From NCBI GenBank assembly GCA_002479485.1, contig DLNM01000043.1:1-61219 (forward strand): a stretch of DNA of 61,219 nucleotides, in the 5' to 3' direction. The position numbers and the translations under genes are program-made. Below the pieces are notes generated by a model. That model searched no databases. It had not been told where the DNA came from and was given only the letters and a program-made list of their open reading frames with translations. Origin of the DNA: Firmicutes bacterium UBA7510 (GTDB lineage: Bacteria; Bacillota; Clostridia; Tissierellales; Sedimentibacteraceae). This document shows, in pieces, positions 14,583 to 22,725 of this stretch (within the stretch, counting starts at the first letter, position 1; each line of letters starts with the position of its first letter).

Positions 14583-15854
14583 ATGGCAACTTTAAACTTT
14601 AGAAAAAGAAACGAAACTTGGGAATATTATTTTGAAGGTGGGATGGTTGATGGTAAAAGAAAAAGAATAAGTAAAGGAGGTTTTAAAACTAAAAAAGAAG
14701 CTGCAGCTGAAGGTGCAAAAGCAATGACAGAATATAATAGCGCTGGCTCTATATTTACTCCATCAGATATAACAGTTAGTGACTATTTGGATTATTGGCT
14801 AGACACTTATTGCAAAATGAATTTAGAATATACTACTCAAATAAATTATGTAAGAATGGTAAACAATAATTTAAAACCTATATTCGGCTTTTACAAATTG
14901 AAAGCTTTGACTCCAAGTATAATTCAAGATTGGTTAAATGATTCAAAAAGAACTGGATTTTCAAGAGGTCAACTAGCGAATATCTTCAATATGTTTACAG
15001 CAGCTTTAAGGTATGCTGTAACCACTTGTAAATATATACCTTATAACCCTTGCGTTGACGCTAAAATACCTAAATATGAAGGTGGCAATGAAAATAAACA
15101 AAGGTATATTATACCAGTAGAAGATTTTAAAAAAATATGTGAAAGATTTAAAGATACAAGATATTATATATCAATTATGATAGGTTGGTACACAGGTTTA
15201 AGAATATCAGAAGCATTTGCTCTAACATGGGATGATATTGATTTAGAAAATGATACTATAAATGTTAATAAGCAAGTAGTAAAGAGAAATTATGGTCTTG
15301 ATGTTAGAAAAGGTATTGGAGAAAAAGTCAAAGAAAAAAATGCGTCATGGTATTTTACTTCACCAAAGACAAAATCATCATATAGAACTATAAAGTTTGG
15401 AAAAAAGCTTCACGATGCACTAGTCGCTGAAAAAATAAAGCAAACCGAAAACGAATTAAAGTATGGAGAATATTATATAACTCATGTTATAAAACCAGAA
15501 AAAGATGAAAAAGGAAACGCTATTGAGAGAATTATTCCGGTTGAAAAAAGTGTACATTCAAACTTAAAAAGAGTTAAATTAATTAATGTAGACGAGGATG
15601 GTGGATATACATCTACAAATAGCTTTAAATATTGTTCAAAGATAATTAACTATGAATTACAAATAGCTTTCAATTATCATAGTTTAAGACATACACACGC
15701 AACATATTTAATTGAGAATGGTGCAAAACCAAAAGATGTTCAGGAGCGTTTAGGTCATGGTAGCATACAAACAACATTAAACACTTACACACACAGCACA
15801 GAGACAATGCAATCGGAAACAGTAGACATATTTGAAAAGTTTGTCACCGTATAA
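14583..15854 (+). CDS. int: Tyrosine recombinase, phage integrase
   Basis: 423 residues. The N-terminus (residues 1-50) is the three-stranded arm-binding domain (WEYYFEGGMVDGKRKRISKGGFKTKKEA), then the SAM-like core-binding domain (about 60-165), then the catalytic domain. Catalytic residues visible: Arg in TGLRISEAFALTWDDID, His-x-x-Arg in YHSLRHTHATYL, the second His in RLGHGSIQTTLNTY, and Tyr in NTYTHS. AGAAAGGATTGATAAG precedes the ATG. It marks the right end of the prophage. Confidence 0.95.
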   Translation: MATLNFRKRNETWEYYFEGGMVDGKRKRISKGGFKTKKEAAAEGAKAMTEYNSAGSIFTPSDITVSDYLDYWLDTYCKMNLEYTTQINYVRMVNNNLKPIFGFYKLKALTPSIIQDWLNDSKRTGFSRGQLANIFNMFTAALRYAVTTCKYIPYNPCVDAKIPKYEGGNENKQRYIIPVEDFKKICERFKDTRYYISIMIGWYTGLRISEAFALTWDDIDLENDTINVNKQVVKRNYGLDVRKGIGEKVKEKNASWYFTSPKTKSSYRTIKFGKKLHDALVAEKIKQTENELKYGEYYITHVIKPEKDEKGNAIERIIPVEKSVHSNLKRVKLINVDEDGGYTSTNSFKYCSKIINYELQIAFNYHSLRHTHATYLIENGAKPKDVQERLGHGSIQTTLNTYTHSTETMQSETVDIFEKFVTV

Positions 15855-15872
15855 ATTTTTCGGTGACAAACT
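15838..15872. terminator. Perfect 12-bp inverted repeat over the integrase stop codon
   Basis: AGTTTGTCACCG and CGGTGACAAACT flank an 11-nt loop and straddle the int stop. It may terminate int transcription (no U-run follows) or form part of the phage attachment region, which should lie between here and 15,935. Confidence 0.55.
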
Positions 15873-15934
15873 GATGACAAGTAACCAAATTACGTACTAA
15901 ATAATTAATGTATATATTGAAATTTAAGTGATTA

Positions 15935-16624
15935 CTATTTATTGTTATCAACTTTGTAGCCAATGCCCCACACCACCTTTAAATATTTTGGTTTTTTTGG
16001 ATCTATTTCAATTTTTTCTCTTATCCTACGTATATGAACTGCAACAGTATTATCTGAACTAAATGAAGGCTCATTCCAAACACTTTCATATATATTGTCG
16101 ATTGAAAACACCTTACCTTGATTGGAAATAAGTAAAAATAAAATTTTATATTCTACAGGAGTAAGCTTCACTATTTCTCCATCTACTGTAACTTCTTTTT
16201 TTTCATCATCTACAACAAGCCCGCCTGTTTTAAAAACCCCTTGTTTAGCAACAAAGTTACCCAATGAAGTGTACCTTCTAAGCTGTGACTTAACCCTAGC
16301 TATTAGTTCTAAAGGATTAAATGGTTTTGTTACATAATCATCAGCACCCATATTAAGACCAATAATTTTATCCGTATCCTCAGATTTTGCTGATAGCATA
16401 ATCACTGGAACATTATGTGATTCTCGTATTTTTGCTGTTGCCTTTATACCATCCATCTCAGGCATCATAATATCCATAATTATCAAGTGTATCTCATTAT
16501 CCTTCATAATCTCTATGGCCTGTCTACCATTATATGCTTTTATTATGTTATAGCCTTCATTGGACAAATATATGTCTATAGCCTCAACAATTTCTATTTC
16601 ATCATCACAAACTAATATGTTCAT
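15935..16624 (-). CDS. OmpR/VanR-family response regulator, no kinase in the window
   Basis: 229 residues. The receiver domain has the acidic pair in CDDEIEIV, phosphoacceptor Asp in IIMDIMMPEMDG, conserved Ser in VIMLSAKS and Lys in DDYVTKPF. The C-terminal winged helix (VKLTPVEYKILFLLISNQGKVFSIDNIYESVW ... VAVHIRRIREKIE ... VVWGIGYKV) is complete. In Firmicutes the sensor kinase normally follows within a few bases; instead the prophage integrase end lies 80 nt downstream. GGGAGGATAAA precedes the ATG. Confidence 0.9.
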   Translation of the reverse strand: MNILVCDDEIEIVEAIDIYLSNEGYNIIKAYNGRQAIEIMKDNEIHLIIMDIMMPEMDGIKATAKIRESHNVPVIMLSAKSEDTDKIIGLNMGADDYVTKPFNPLELIARVKSQLRRYTSLGNFVAKQGVFKTGGLVVDDEKKEVTVDGEIVKLTPVEYKILFLLISNQGKVFSIDNIYESVWNEPSFSSDNTVAVHIRRIREKIEIDPKKPKYLKVVWGIGYKVDNNK

Positions 16625-16638
16625 TTTATCCTCCCATT

Positions 16639-16693
16639 ATGCCACGTAGTGGCATTATAAATAGAAATAGTGTGAAGTGTTTTTTTTCACACT
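16639..16693 (-). repeat. Partial copy of the operon-internal hairpin repeat, upstream of the response regulator
   Basis: Read on the minus strand: a hairpin AGTGTGAA/TTCACACT (16669-16693), then TGCCAC-TAC-GTGGCA (16640-16654) followed directly by TAATGGGAGG and the start codon. This matches the first and last hairpins of the elements before gcvH, lpdA and feoB, but lacks the middle one. Confidence 0.6.
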
Positions 16694-16716
16694 GTCACCC
16701 CATCATAAACTTTCAT
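16687..16716 (-). CDS. Possible 9-codon leader peptide
   Basis: ATG to TGA encoding MKVYDGVTV, with AAGGTGGTGAGA in front. Its stop overlaps the first hairpin of the adjacent repeat. Two more hairpins with GTA loops lie upstream near 16755 and 16780. It may be a chance ORF; the binding site is the only positive evidence. Confidence 0.3.
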   Translation of the reverse strand: MKVYDGVTV

Positions 16717-16911
16717 AAAAATCTCACCACCTTAAGTATATATAGTCTCTCTACGAGAGCCATTTGATAATATGCTACGCATATTATATCATAAACATAC
16801 TCTTTACAGCATAAAAAAATTATACCAAGCAATTATTAAAATAAAAGTGGTATAATTCTTAACATTTTATTAAAAATGAAATGTTAGTATTTTATTAAAA
16901 AGTTAAATAAA

Positions 16912-17850
16912 TTATTTAAATCTCATTAGTTCGTTGCTAATAAAAGTCCATTCTGGTGTTATTATTTCATCTTTATTATCTAGCTCATACCATGGACTGA
17001 TTTCAGGATTGTTTGGATTTATAAGTATTTGTGTTTGCTGTGCGGGGCTTCCACTTTGAGCTAGCATAAATATTTTTCTTCCTGTTTTACTGTTAACTGC
17101 TATATCTACTACAATAACAGCATGACCTGGTATTTTCGGATTAATAAACACATCACCTATTTGCATATCATCAATATTTACAGAAATTAAATCTTTTTCT
17201 AATGATATTGTACTACAATATGCAAATATCATATTCATATATTTCATCAAATTATCATAGGTGCATACTTGCTCTGCGTCCTTATACCATGAAGCTTCAT
17301 TATCATTTATTCTAATTCTATATCCTGCCATCCATTTGTTATATTCAGCCTTAAACCCATTAACAAAGCTAAAACATATACTATTATACATCTTATTATT
17401 AAATAAGTAATCTGCTCTTAATAACATAATAGCATCAGCAGCTTGATGTAAATTCTTATCTCCAATATTATAGTCATAGACACTATCATACACACCCTTT
17501 GATGACTTTGACCTTCCATTATAGTACAGAACTTTATGTCCATAAGGCTTTAACTTTTTATTTCTTAAATACTCACCAAAGCTACCCTCTTGTATCACTA
17601 TTCTTTCATATCCTTCAGGAGTCTTATATCTATCAACTAAATTAAATCCATCATAATTAACTTCAATATATTTGTTCTTTACAATATTTAGTCTATTTAT
17701 ACCATTGTTTTCAATTTCTTTTTTTAGCTTAATACTAGTTATAATATCTGTTTTTTTAGATTTACTTTTACTTATATTTTTAGTGCACGATGCTAATAAT
17801 AAAAAAAGAAAAATAAATAAAATTATATATAATATTTTTAATTTTTTCAT
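16912..17850 (-). CDS. DUF4846 lipoprotein
   Basis: 312 residues with a lipoprotein signal: KKLKILYIILFIFLFLLLASC, Cys in the lipobox LLASC. The body follows DUF4846: a first part (GFNLVDRYKTPEGYERI ... LKPYGHKVLYYNG), the HQAADAIMLLRADYLF helix, CFSFVNGFKAEY, and a C-terminal part with GDVFINPKIPGHAVIVVD and MLAQSGSPAQQTQIL resembling a papain-like/peptidoglycan hydrolase fold (His in GHAVIV). It probably acts outside the membrane; the substrate is unknown. It stands alone upstream of the response regulator. Confidence 0.8.
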   Translation of the reverse strand: MKKLKILYIILFIFLFLLLASCTKNISKSKSKKTDIITSIKLKKEIENNGINRLNIVKNKYIEVNYDGFNLVDRYKTPEGYERIVIQEGSFGEYLRNKKLKPYGHKVLYYNGRSKSSKGVYDSVYDYNIGDKNLHQAADAIMLLRADYLFNNKMYNSICFSFVNGFKAEYNKWMAGYRIRINDNEASWYKDAEQVCTYDNLMKYMNMIFAYCSTISLEKDLISVNIDDMQIGDVFINPKIPGHAVIVVDIAVNSKTGRKIFMLAQSGSPAQQTQILINPNNPEISPWYELDNKDEIITPEWTFISNELMRFK

Positions 17851-17941
17851 GCTAATATTTCCTTTTAAAAAATTTCACCTTAAATTAATTGTTCCAAAAA
17901 GCGAGTCTTTTATTTAAAGCACTTAATACCAGCATAAAAGC

Positions 17942-18035
17942 AAAAATACATTTTTGCTATATAAATACTAATCTCAAATAAAAAGCCTTCAATTTTATAA
18001 TTGAGATTAGTATAAATAACAAAAATGTATTTTTT
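17942..18035. repeat. Long near-perfect inverted repeat, MITE-like
   Basis: Left arm 17942-17977 and right arm 18001-18035 are complementary over about 35 bp with only a few differences, around a 23-nt centre. Each arm also carries its own short palindrome (AAAAATACATTTTT type). It starts at the stop codon of the amidohydrolase gene. Too long and too symmetric for an ordinary terminator; it may be a small non-autonomous element that also terminates transcription. Confidence 0.65.
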
Positions 18036-19283
18036 TTATAAATTATTTTTTACAAAAGCTCCTTCTTTCATTATAACTTTCATGTTTTCAACACTGATGG
18101 CTCTAATGTTTTCAAGTGGATTACCTTCTATAACTAATAAATCAGCAAATTTTCCTTCTTCTAATGTACCAGTTTTATCTAATACCTTAAGCATTTCTGC
18201 CCCTGATTTAGTTGCAGCTACTATAACATCCATGTTGCTTATGCCAGCCTTTTCATTAAACGCATACATTTCACCAATAGCTGTAGTTCCATATGGTGTT
18301 AAGCTTGAGCAGAATGAGTCAGAGCCAATAGTTAAAACTATTCCTTTTTCCTTAGCTCTTCTTAGGTTTGAATAAACTCTGTTTAATTCTTTTTCAGCTA
18401 CTGTTTCACCTGGGAACTTGTCATGAACCTCAGGGATATATGGTGGTGCATAGGTTTTAAACCATTCATTTAAAAACTGGATTGTTGGGCAGAAATAAAT
18501 ACCTTTTTCAGCCATTATATCTAAACACTCATCGTTTAATGTTTGTCCGTGTATAATTAGATGAACACCAGCCTTACAGCTATCTAATGCACCTGAATAG
18601 CCTTCTGCATGTGACCAAACTGGAATTCCAACCATGTTACACTCATCAACAACTGCTTTTATTTCTTCAAATGTATAGTGTTGGTCTAACTTTTGATCCC
18701 ATCTCCAGATTCCTCCACCTGTTGACCAAATCTTGATTGCATCAGGGTTATCACGTAATCTTTGTCTAATTGCTTTTCTCAACTCCCAAGGGCCATCAAC
18801 TCTATCAGCCCAAGGATGTGAATCATGGTTATAGCTATAAGGTAACTTGTGACTATCTCCGTGTCCACAAGTTCTGCAAAATCCAAGTCCTGTTGCTACA
18901 ACTCTTGGTCCTTGCATAACTCCTGCTTCAACCATGTCTCTTATTGCTATACCAGAACGAGATATTTCTCCAACTGTTGTCAATCCATTTTCTAGACATT
19001 CATGTGCTTGTTGAACTGCTACAACTGTTTTTTGAACAACATTCTCTAAAACCCAATCACTGTCATTGTCAGTTAAATTACCGCTAAAGTGCAAGTGAGT
19101 ATCTATAAGTCCTGGCATAATTGTCTTGCCAGATATATCTACACGCTCATATTCAGCTCCAAATTCTTTTATTTCTCCAGCGTACACTATTTTTTTGTCT
19201 TCAACTAGTACAAGAGAATTTTTAATCATATCCTTACCTGTACCGTCTATTAAGTTACCACCAATAAAGGCTAATTTTTTCAT
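18036..19283 (-). CDS. Amidohydrolase-superfamily metal-dependent hydrolase, prolidase/imidazolonepropionase-like
   Basis: 415 residues. Metal ligands are visible: HxH in LIDTHLHF, a probable carboxylated Lys in AIKIWSTGG, His in VWSHAEG, His in LIIHGQTL and Asp in IGSDSF. Two-metal members of this branch include Xaa-Pro dipeptidases and carboxypeptidases. Lying last in the prd cluster, right after the proline racemase, it may release proline from dipeptides or derivatives to feed the pathway; this is inference from context. A leader hairpin and AGAGGAGAAGATAAT precede the ATG. Confidence 0.75.
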   Translation of the reverse strand: MKKLAFIGGNLIDGTGKDMIKNSLVLVEDKKIVYAGEIKEFGAEYERVDISGKTIMPGLIDTHLHFSGNLTDNDSDWVLENVVQKTVVAVQQAHECLENGLTTVGEISRSGIAIRDMVEAGVMQGPRVVATGLGFCRTCGHGDSHKLPYSYNHDSHPWADRVDGPWELRKAIRQRLRDNPDAIKIWSTGGGIWRWDQKLDQHYTFEEIKAVVDECNMVGIPVWSHAEGYSGALDSCKAGVHLIIHGQTLNDECLDIMAEKGIYFCPTIQFLNEWFKTYAPPYIPEVHDKFPGETVAEKELNRVYSNLRRAKEKGIVLTIGSDSFCSSLTPYGTTAIGEMYAFNEKAGISNMDVIVAATKSGAEMLKVLDKTGTLEEGKFADLLVIEGNPLENIRAISVENMKVIMKEGAFVKNNL

Positions 19284-19302
19284 ATTATCTTCTCCTCTAT
19301 AA

Positions 19303-19321
19303 AGGTTGTTTACAACAACCT
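19303..19321 (-). repeat. GTA-loop hairpin before the amidohydrolase gene
   Basis: On the minus strand AGGTTGTT-GTA-AACAACCT, an 8-bp perfect stem with a 3-nt loop between the prdF stop and the amidohydrolase binding site. Same placement and loop style as hairpins before several other genes here. Confidence 0.55.
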
Positions 19322-20335
19322 CTATCCTAATTTAAATCCGTATTTTAGTGGGTCTTCATCATTTATAATAAAATGATTAAATCCAGTAACATAAGCTCTT
19401 CCAGTAATTTGTGGAATAATACCGTCGTAATCTCCAATTTTAACTGCTTCTATAGCTTTTCCAGTAAACATTGTACCAGTAATGCTTTCATATACAAATT
19501 CTTCATTTAACTTAAGCTTTCCTTTTGCAACTAATGTAGCAAGCTTTGCACTAGTACCTGTTCCGCATGGCGATCTATCAACTTGTCCTGAACCAAATAT
19601 AACAACATTTTGTAATGTTGCTTCCGGATTTTTAGCAGGTCCATAAAACTCAACTAAATCAACAGTTTTAATATGAGTTAAACTTGGATGCGATACAATT
19701 ATGCTTTTATTTACTTCATCTCTAATTTTTAAACCAATTTCTTTTATTTCTTGAGCATTTTCTGGGCAAATATCTAATTTTAAGCTTTCTTGAGTTACAT
19801 CAACTATAGCGAAGAAGCTTCCACCAAAGGATATATCTAAAGTAACTTCACCTACAGTTGGAACATTAATTGTCAAATCTTTTTTGTAAAGAAATGATGG
19901 AACATTTGTAATTGTAGCATCTTTAACTATATCATTTTCAACTCTTACATCAGCTTTTATTAGTCCTGCTGGAGATTCCAAAACTACCTTAGTTATAGGC
20001 TCTACAACATCAACCATTCCGGTTTCTACAATTGCAGAAGCTGCCCCTATAGAACCATGTCCGCACATATTCAGATATCCACCGCCGTCCATAAACACAA
20101 TACCAAAATCTGCCCCCTCTGATACTGGCTCCATAAGTATTGAGCCAAACATATCATTATGACCTCTTGGTTCATTCATAACTGCAGTTCTAATGTAATC
20201 TAAATTATCTTCCAAATACTCTTTTTTCTCTGCTATTGTTTTTCCAGGTATTTTAGGTATACCACTTGTTATAATTCTTGTTGGTTCACCCATTGTATGA
20301 GAATCTATTGCATGAATAGATTTTTTAATTTTCAT
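19322..20335 (-). CDS. prdF: Proline racemase
   Basis: 337 residues, the length of clostridial proline racemase. The two catalytic cysteines are both present: Cys91 in NMCGHGSIG and Cys257 in DRSPCGTGTS. It interconverts L- and D-proline without a cofactor, supplying the D-proline used by the reductase. The ATG overlaps the end of prdE by 4 nt, so it is translationally coupled within the prd operon. Confidence 0.95.
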   Translation of the reverse strand: MKIKKSIHAIDSHTMGEPTRIITSGIPKIPGKTIAEKKEYLEDNLDYIRTAVMNEPRGHNDMFGSILMEPVSEGADFGIVFMDGGGYLNMCGHGSIGAASAIVETGMVDVVEPITKVVLESPAGLIKADVRVENDIVKDATITNVPSFLYKKDLTINVPTVGEVTLDISFGGSFFAIVDVTQESLKLDICPENAQEIKEIGLKIRDEVNKSIIVSHPSLTHIKTVDLVEFYGPAKNPEATLQNVVIFGSGQVDRSPCGTGTSAKLATLVAKGKLKLNEEFVYESITGTMFTGKAIEAVKIGDYDGIIPQITGRAYVTGFNHFIINDEDPLKYGFKLG

Positions 20336-20805
20336 TTCTTGTCATTCCTCCTAATTTTAAGCTTTAACAATGATATGGCCTTTTTTGCATCTAATATAAC
20401 AGAAGAATTTTCGCCAACTTTCAATGTTTCAACTCCATCCTCAGATTTATTCAAATCAACAATAGTATCCATATATTCATTTGTAGTAACAAATTTGCCT
20501 TGTGTGCCAACAAAGCTCATACCTACAACTGGTATATTTCTACTGGCAATTTCTTGTATTGTATTGGCAAAATCAACATGACTATTGCCAAAACCATCAA
20601 CTGAAATTATAGCACCATCTACATTCATAGACTGAATGCACATAGCGGCTCTTTTACCTACAAAATATTTGTCTTTATTGGCTTGAGGTGTACCGACAAT
20701 TACAACTCCCAATAAATTTACATCATTATCATTACTCACTACATCAAGAAGAGGATCTCTAAAATGATGTAGTGTAGTTTCCTTAGTAGATGGTCCTATT
20801 CCCAT
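20332..20805 (-). CDS. prdE: PrdE, D-proline reductase accessory protein related to the C-terminal part of PrdA
   Basis: 157 residues from ATG 20803-20805 (GGAGATAGTT precedes it); a longer frame would start inside prdD and read through the repeat element. It begins MGIGPSTKETTLHHFRDPL, aligned with the PrdA segment after its cleavage site (CIGPASKECSRHYFREPL), and continues co-linearly (GVVIVGTPQANKDKYFVGKRAAM; VDGFGNSHVDFANTI). The Cys that becomes the pyruvoyl group in PrdA is absent, so PrdE should be non-catalytic. Confidence 0.88.
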   Translation of the reverse strand: MGIGPSTKETTLHHFRDPLLDVVSNDNDVNLLGVVIVGTPQANKDKYFVGKRAAMCIQSMNVDGAIISVDGFGNSHVDFANTIQEIASRNIPVVGMSFVGTQGKFVTTNEYMDTIVDLNKSEDGVETLKVGENSSVILDAKKAISLLKLKIRRNDKK

Positions 20806-20830
20806 AACTATCTCCATTAAATGAAATATA

Positions 20831-20881
20831 ATGAAAAATCGTTTTTTGATTTTTCCATAGCGTGAAGTGTTTTCTTCACGC
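20831..20881 (-). repeat. Copy of the operon-internal hairpin repeat (prdD-prdE)
   Basis: Minus strand: first hairpin GCGTGAAG/CTTCACGC (20860-20881), then ATGGAAAAATC-N7-GATTTTTCAT (20831-20857). The third hairpin is missing. It fills most of the 76-nt gap between prdD and prdE. Confidence 0.7.
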
Positions 20882-21640
20882 TTAATACATTGCTCTAATT
20901 GCCCCATCTCTATATTCATTTGGGGTAAGTATCATTGGAGCATTACCAAGATCAATAATCGAGTATGCACCGTTTACACCACAAGGCTCATCAGGCAACA
21001 CAAAGGTATCATACATAGCTCCTTGCCCTGCCACTTGCTTGATTATTGCAATATTTTTCTTTGTATCGTCTATGCTATGTACAAATTCATGTTTCTCATC
21101 ACAATTTTTACCAGTTAATTTTTTAACACATTCTCTTATATTTTGAATTATATAATCACAAGCACTATGAGAAGCAATAATTGACTTTCTTACTGTACCC
21201 AGTCCTTCATATAAAACAACATTTATATGAATAATTATATCATTATCACTAGGTGTACCTGGATGATTAAAAACCACCTGTTCATTTAAATATCCTTCTG
21301 ATGATCCAAATTCTGCAACTTGAACACCATTTTCGTCAACTCCAGTGAGCATTACGCATACACCTGTTAATGCATGCGTAACTCCCTCACCAATTTTTCC
21401 TAGTACCTTAGTTGCAATAGGAATAAAATCCATTATTGAATTTACATAAACATTCCTATCTTCCTTATTAATAATTTTAATATCTAAACTTTTAATATAA
21501 TCCTTATTAAGATTTAATGCATCCTGTATTAAATTTTCATTAATATATAAGCTGTGTTCTTCAATCTTAGTCTTATCTGACAGATACACACTTCCGATAT
21601 TAAAAGCTCTTATAACTAATTTACTAATCTCTTTTATCAT
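20882..21640 (-). CDS. prdD: PrdD, D-proline reductase accessory protein related to the N-terminal chain of PrdA
   Basis: 252 residues that align with the part of PrdA before its cleavage site: YINENLIQDALN, SIMDFIPIATK, GEGVTHALTGVCVMLTGVDENGVQVAEFGSSEG, IKQVAGQGAMYD, and a final DLGNAPMILTPNEYRDGAIRAMY, ending where PrdA continues into its cleavage site. Together PrdD and PrdE therefore look like a split paralogue of PrdA. Weak binding site GGAG 10 nt before the ATG. Confidence 0.88.
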   Translation of the reverse strand: MIKEISKLVIRAFNIGSVYLSDKTKIEEHSLYINENLIQDALNLNKDYIKSLDIKIINKEDRNVYVNSIMDFIPIATKVLGKIGEGVTHALTGVCVMLTGVDENGVQVAEFGSSEGYLNEQVVFNHPGTPSDNDIIIHINVVLYEGLGTVRKSIIASHSACDYIIQNIRECVKKLTGKNCDEKHEFVHSIDDTKKNIAIIKQVAGQGAMYDTFVLPDEPCGVNGAYSIIDLGNAPMILTPNEYRDGAIRAMY

Positions 21641-21686
21641 ACTTTCATAACTCCATTTCGAGTCTGATGAAAAATCTTCGAACCTG

Positions 21687-21735
21687 ATGAAGAATCGAAG
21701 ATTCTTCCATAGAGCGAAGAATGTTTTTTCTTCGC
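21687..21735 (-). repeat. Copy of the operon-internal hairpin repeat (prdB-prdD)
   Basis: Minus strand: GCGAAGAA/TTCTTCGC (21714-21735), then an ATG-led hairpin GAAGAATC-TTC-GATTCTTC within 21687-21710. Third hairpin not preserved; a related TTCGAAGA-type stretch follows before prdD. Confidence 0.65.
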
Positions 21736-21738
21736 TTT

Positions 21739-22458
21739 TTATACCTTAGCTATATACTCAAATGGTAATGATACTATTTTACCAGGTGTTTGTATTTCAA
21801 CTAATTGTTTTAGTGTAGCCTTTAATATTTCAGTTTGCATCTCTATATTGTTAGGCTCTCCGGCATTTGCACCCATTGGTACAAGTGGAGCCACAGCTCT
21901 TGGAGTTCCTGTTTGTCTAACTACTGGTGGTAATGCTGCTATAACTATTGTAGGAATACCCGATTCCTCAATCGCTCTTTGTACAAGTACTGCAGAGCGG
22001 TGACAAGTACCTCAGCCAGCTGTTAATACAACTGCATCAACACCCTCTTCTTTTAATATTTTAGCAATAGCTGGTCCAGTTTCGTTTTTAAACTTATCTT
22101 GGTTTCCGCCACCACCCATAAATCCTACATGTGTTGGTGCTACATCGCCAATGAAACCATCTTCTTTTAATTCTCTTAATCTATCAAGAGGGAACATACA
22201 GTTAACGTCTTTGTTAACATCACCATTATCATATCCTCCGTGAGATACCATTAAATCATGAGTATTAGCATCTCCTGGTATTAGTCTATAAGAAAAATCT
22301 CCTGCAAGATTAAATCTTTTATCGCTTTTTAAATGTACTCCTGCTGCTGTAGCAAAAGCAATTTTCATATCCTTTAACTCTTTTGTAACTGGTGTCCACA
22401 CTGACGGAGGAGTTATAGGAACAAATATTTCTGATTGTAATCCTTTCACTTTATTCAC
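21739..22458 (-). CDS. prdB: D-proline reductase selenoprotein PrdB (Sec at 149)
   Basis: 239 residues if the in-frame TGA at 22012-22014 is read as selenocysteine. The frame continues past it as GTCHRSAVLVQRAIEESGIP and reaches TAA at 21739-21741, giving VVLTAG-U-GTCHRS, the known PrdB active-site motif. The rest (GLQSEIFVPITPP, MVSHGGYDNGDVN, HVGFMGGGG, RAVAPLVPMGANAGEPNN) is typical PrdB. Sec attacks the C-alpha-N bond of D-proline bound to the PrdA pyruvoyl group, yielding 5-aminovalerate. Its start overlaps the preceding small gene by 8 nt. Confidence 0.95.
22012..22014 (-). other. UGA selenocysteine codon of prdB
   Basis: In-frame TGA followed by 90 conserved codons. Bases after it can fold (GCTCT/AGAGC with an inner GTA-CTTG-TAC, about 21975-21998), a candidate SECIS, though the fold is not certain. 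Confidence 0.85.
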
Positions 22459-22699
22459 ACCTTTCTGATTTCGCTTGTTTATTTTTTGTATAGTTGTCGT
22501 TTATCTTGTCTGAAAGCACTTCCACAAAACTCATCTTTAGTCCAACTTCCATGCCCTCTTGTAGTTCATAATCAGTTATCAGCATCCTCAATGGAATTTT
22601 CATACTTCCAAGTCTTCCCTTAAAGTCAATTGATACAGACCCATCATGAACCTCAGTAATAATACCTTTCATTTCAATTAAATTATCACAATATTTCAT
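22451..22699 (-). CDS. CBO2463/CBO2479-type small protein of the prd operon
   Basis: 82 residues: a short N-terminus then a beta-rich core (IITEVHDGSVSIDFKGRLGSMKIPLRMLITD) resembling a small SH3/Hfq-like barrel, and a charged tail. A family known as CBO2463/CBO2479 domain proteins occurs at this place between prdA and prdB in clostridia. No biochemical role is established that I know of. The close overlap with prdB suggests it is made with the reductase. Confidence 0.75.
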   Translation of the reverse strand: MKYCDNLIEMKGIITEVHDGSVSIDFKGRLGSMKIPLRMLITDYELQEGMEVGLKMSFVEVLSDKINDNYTKNKQAKSERCE

Positions 22700-22725
22700 T
22701 TCTTCCTCTATTACACCACTTCACT

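Noticed and set aside
1..15900. Complete, inducible prophage
   Set aside because: Only the early, switch and integration genes are inside the window; structural, packaging and lysis genes would have to lie to the left.
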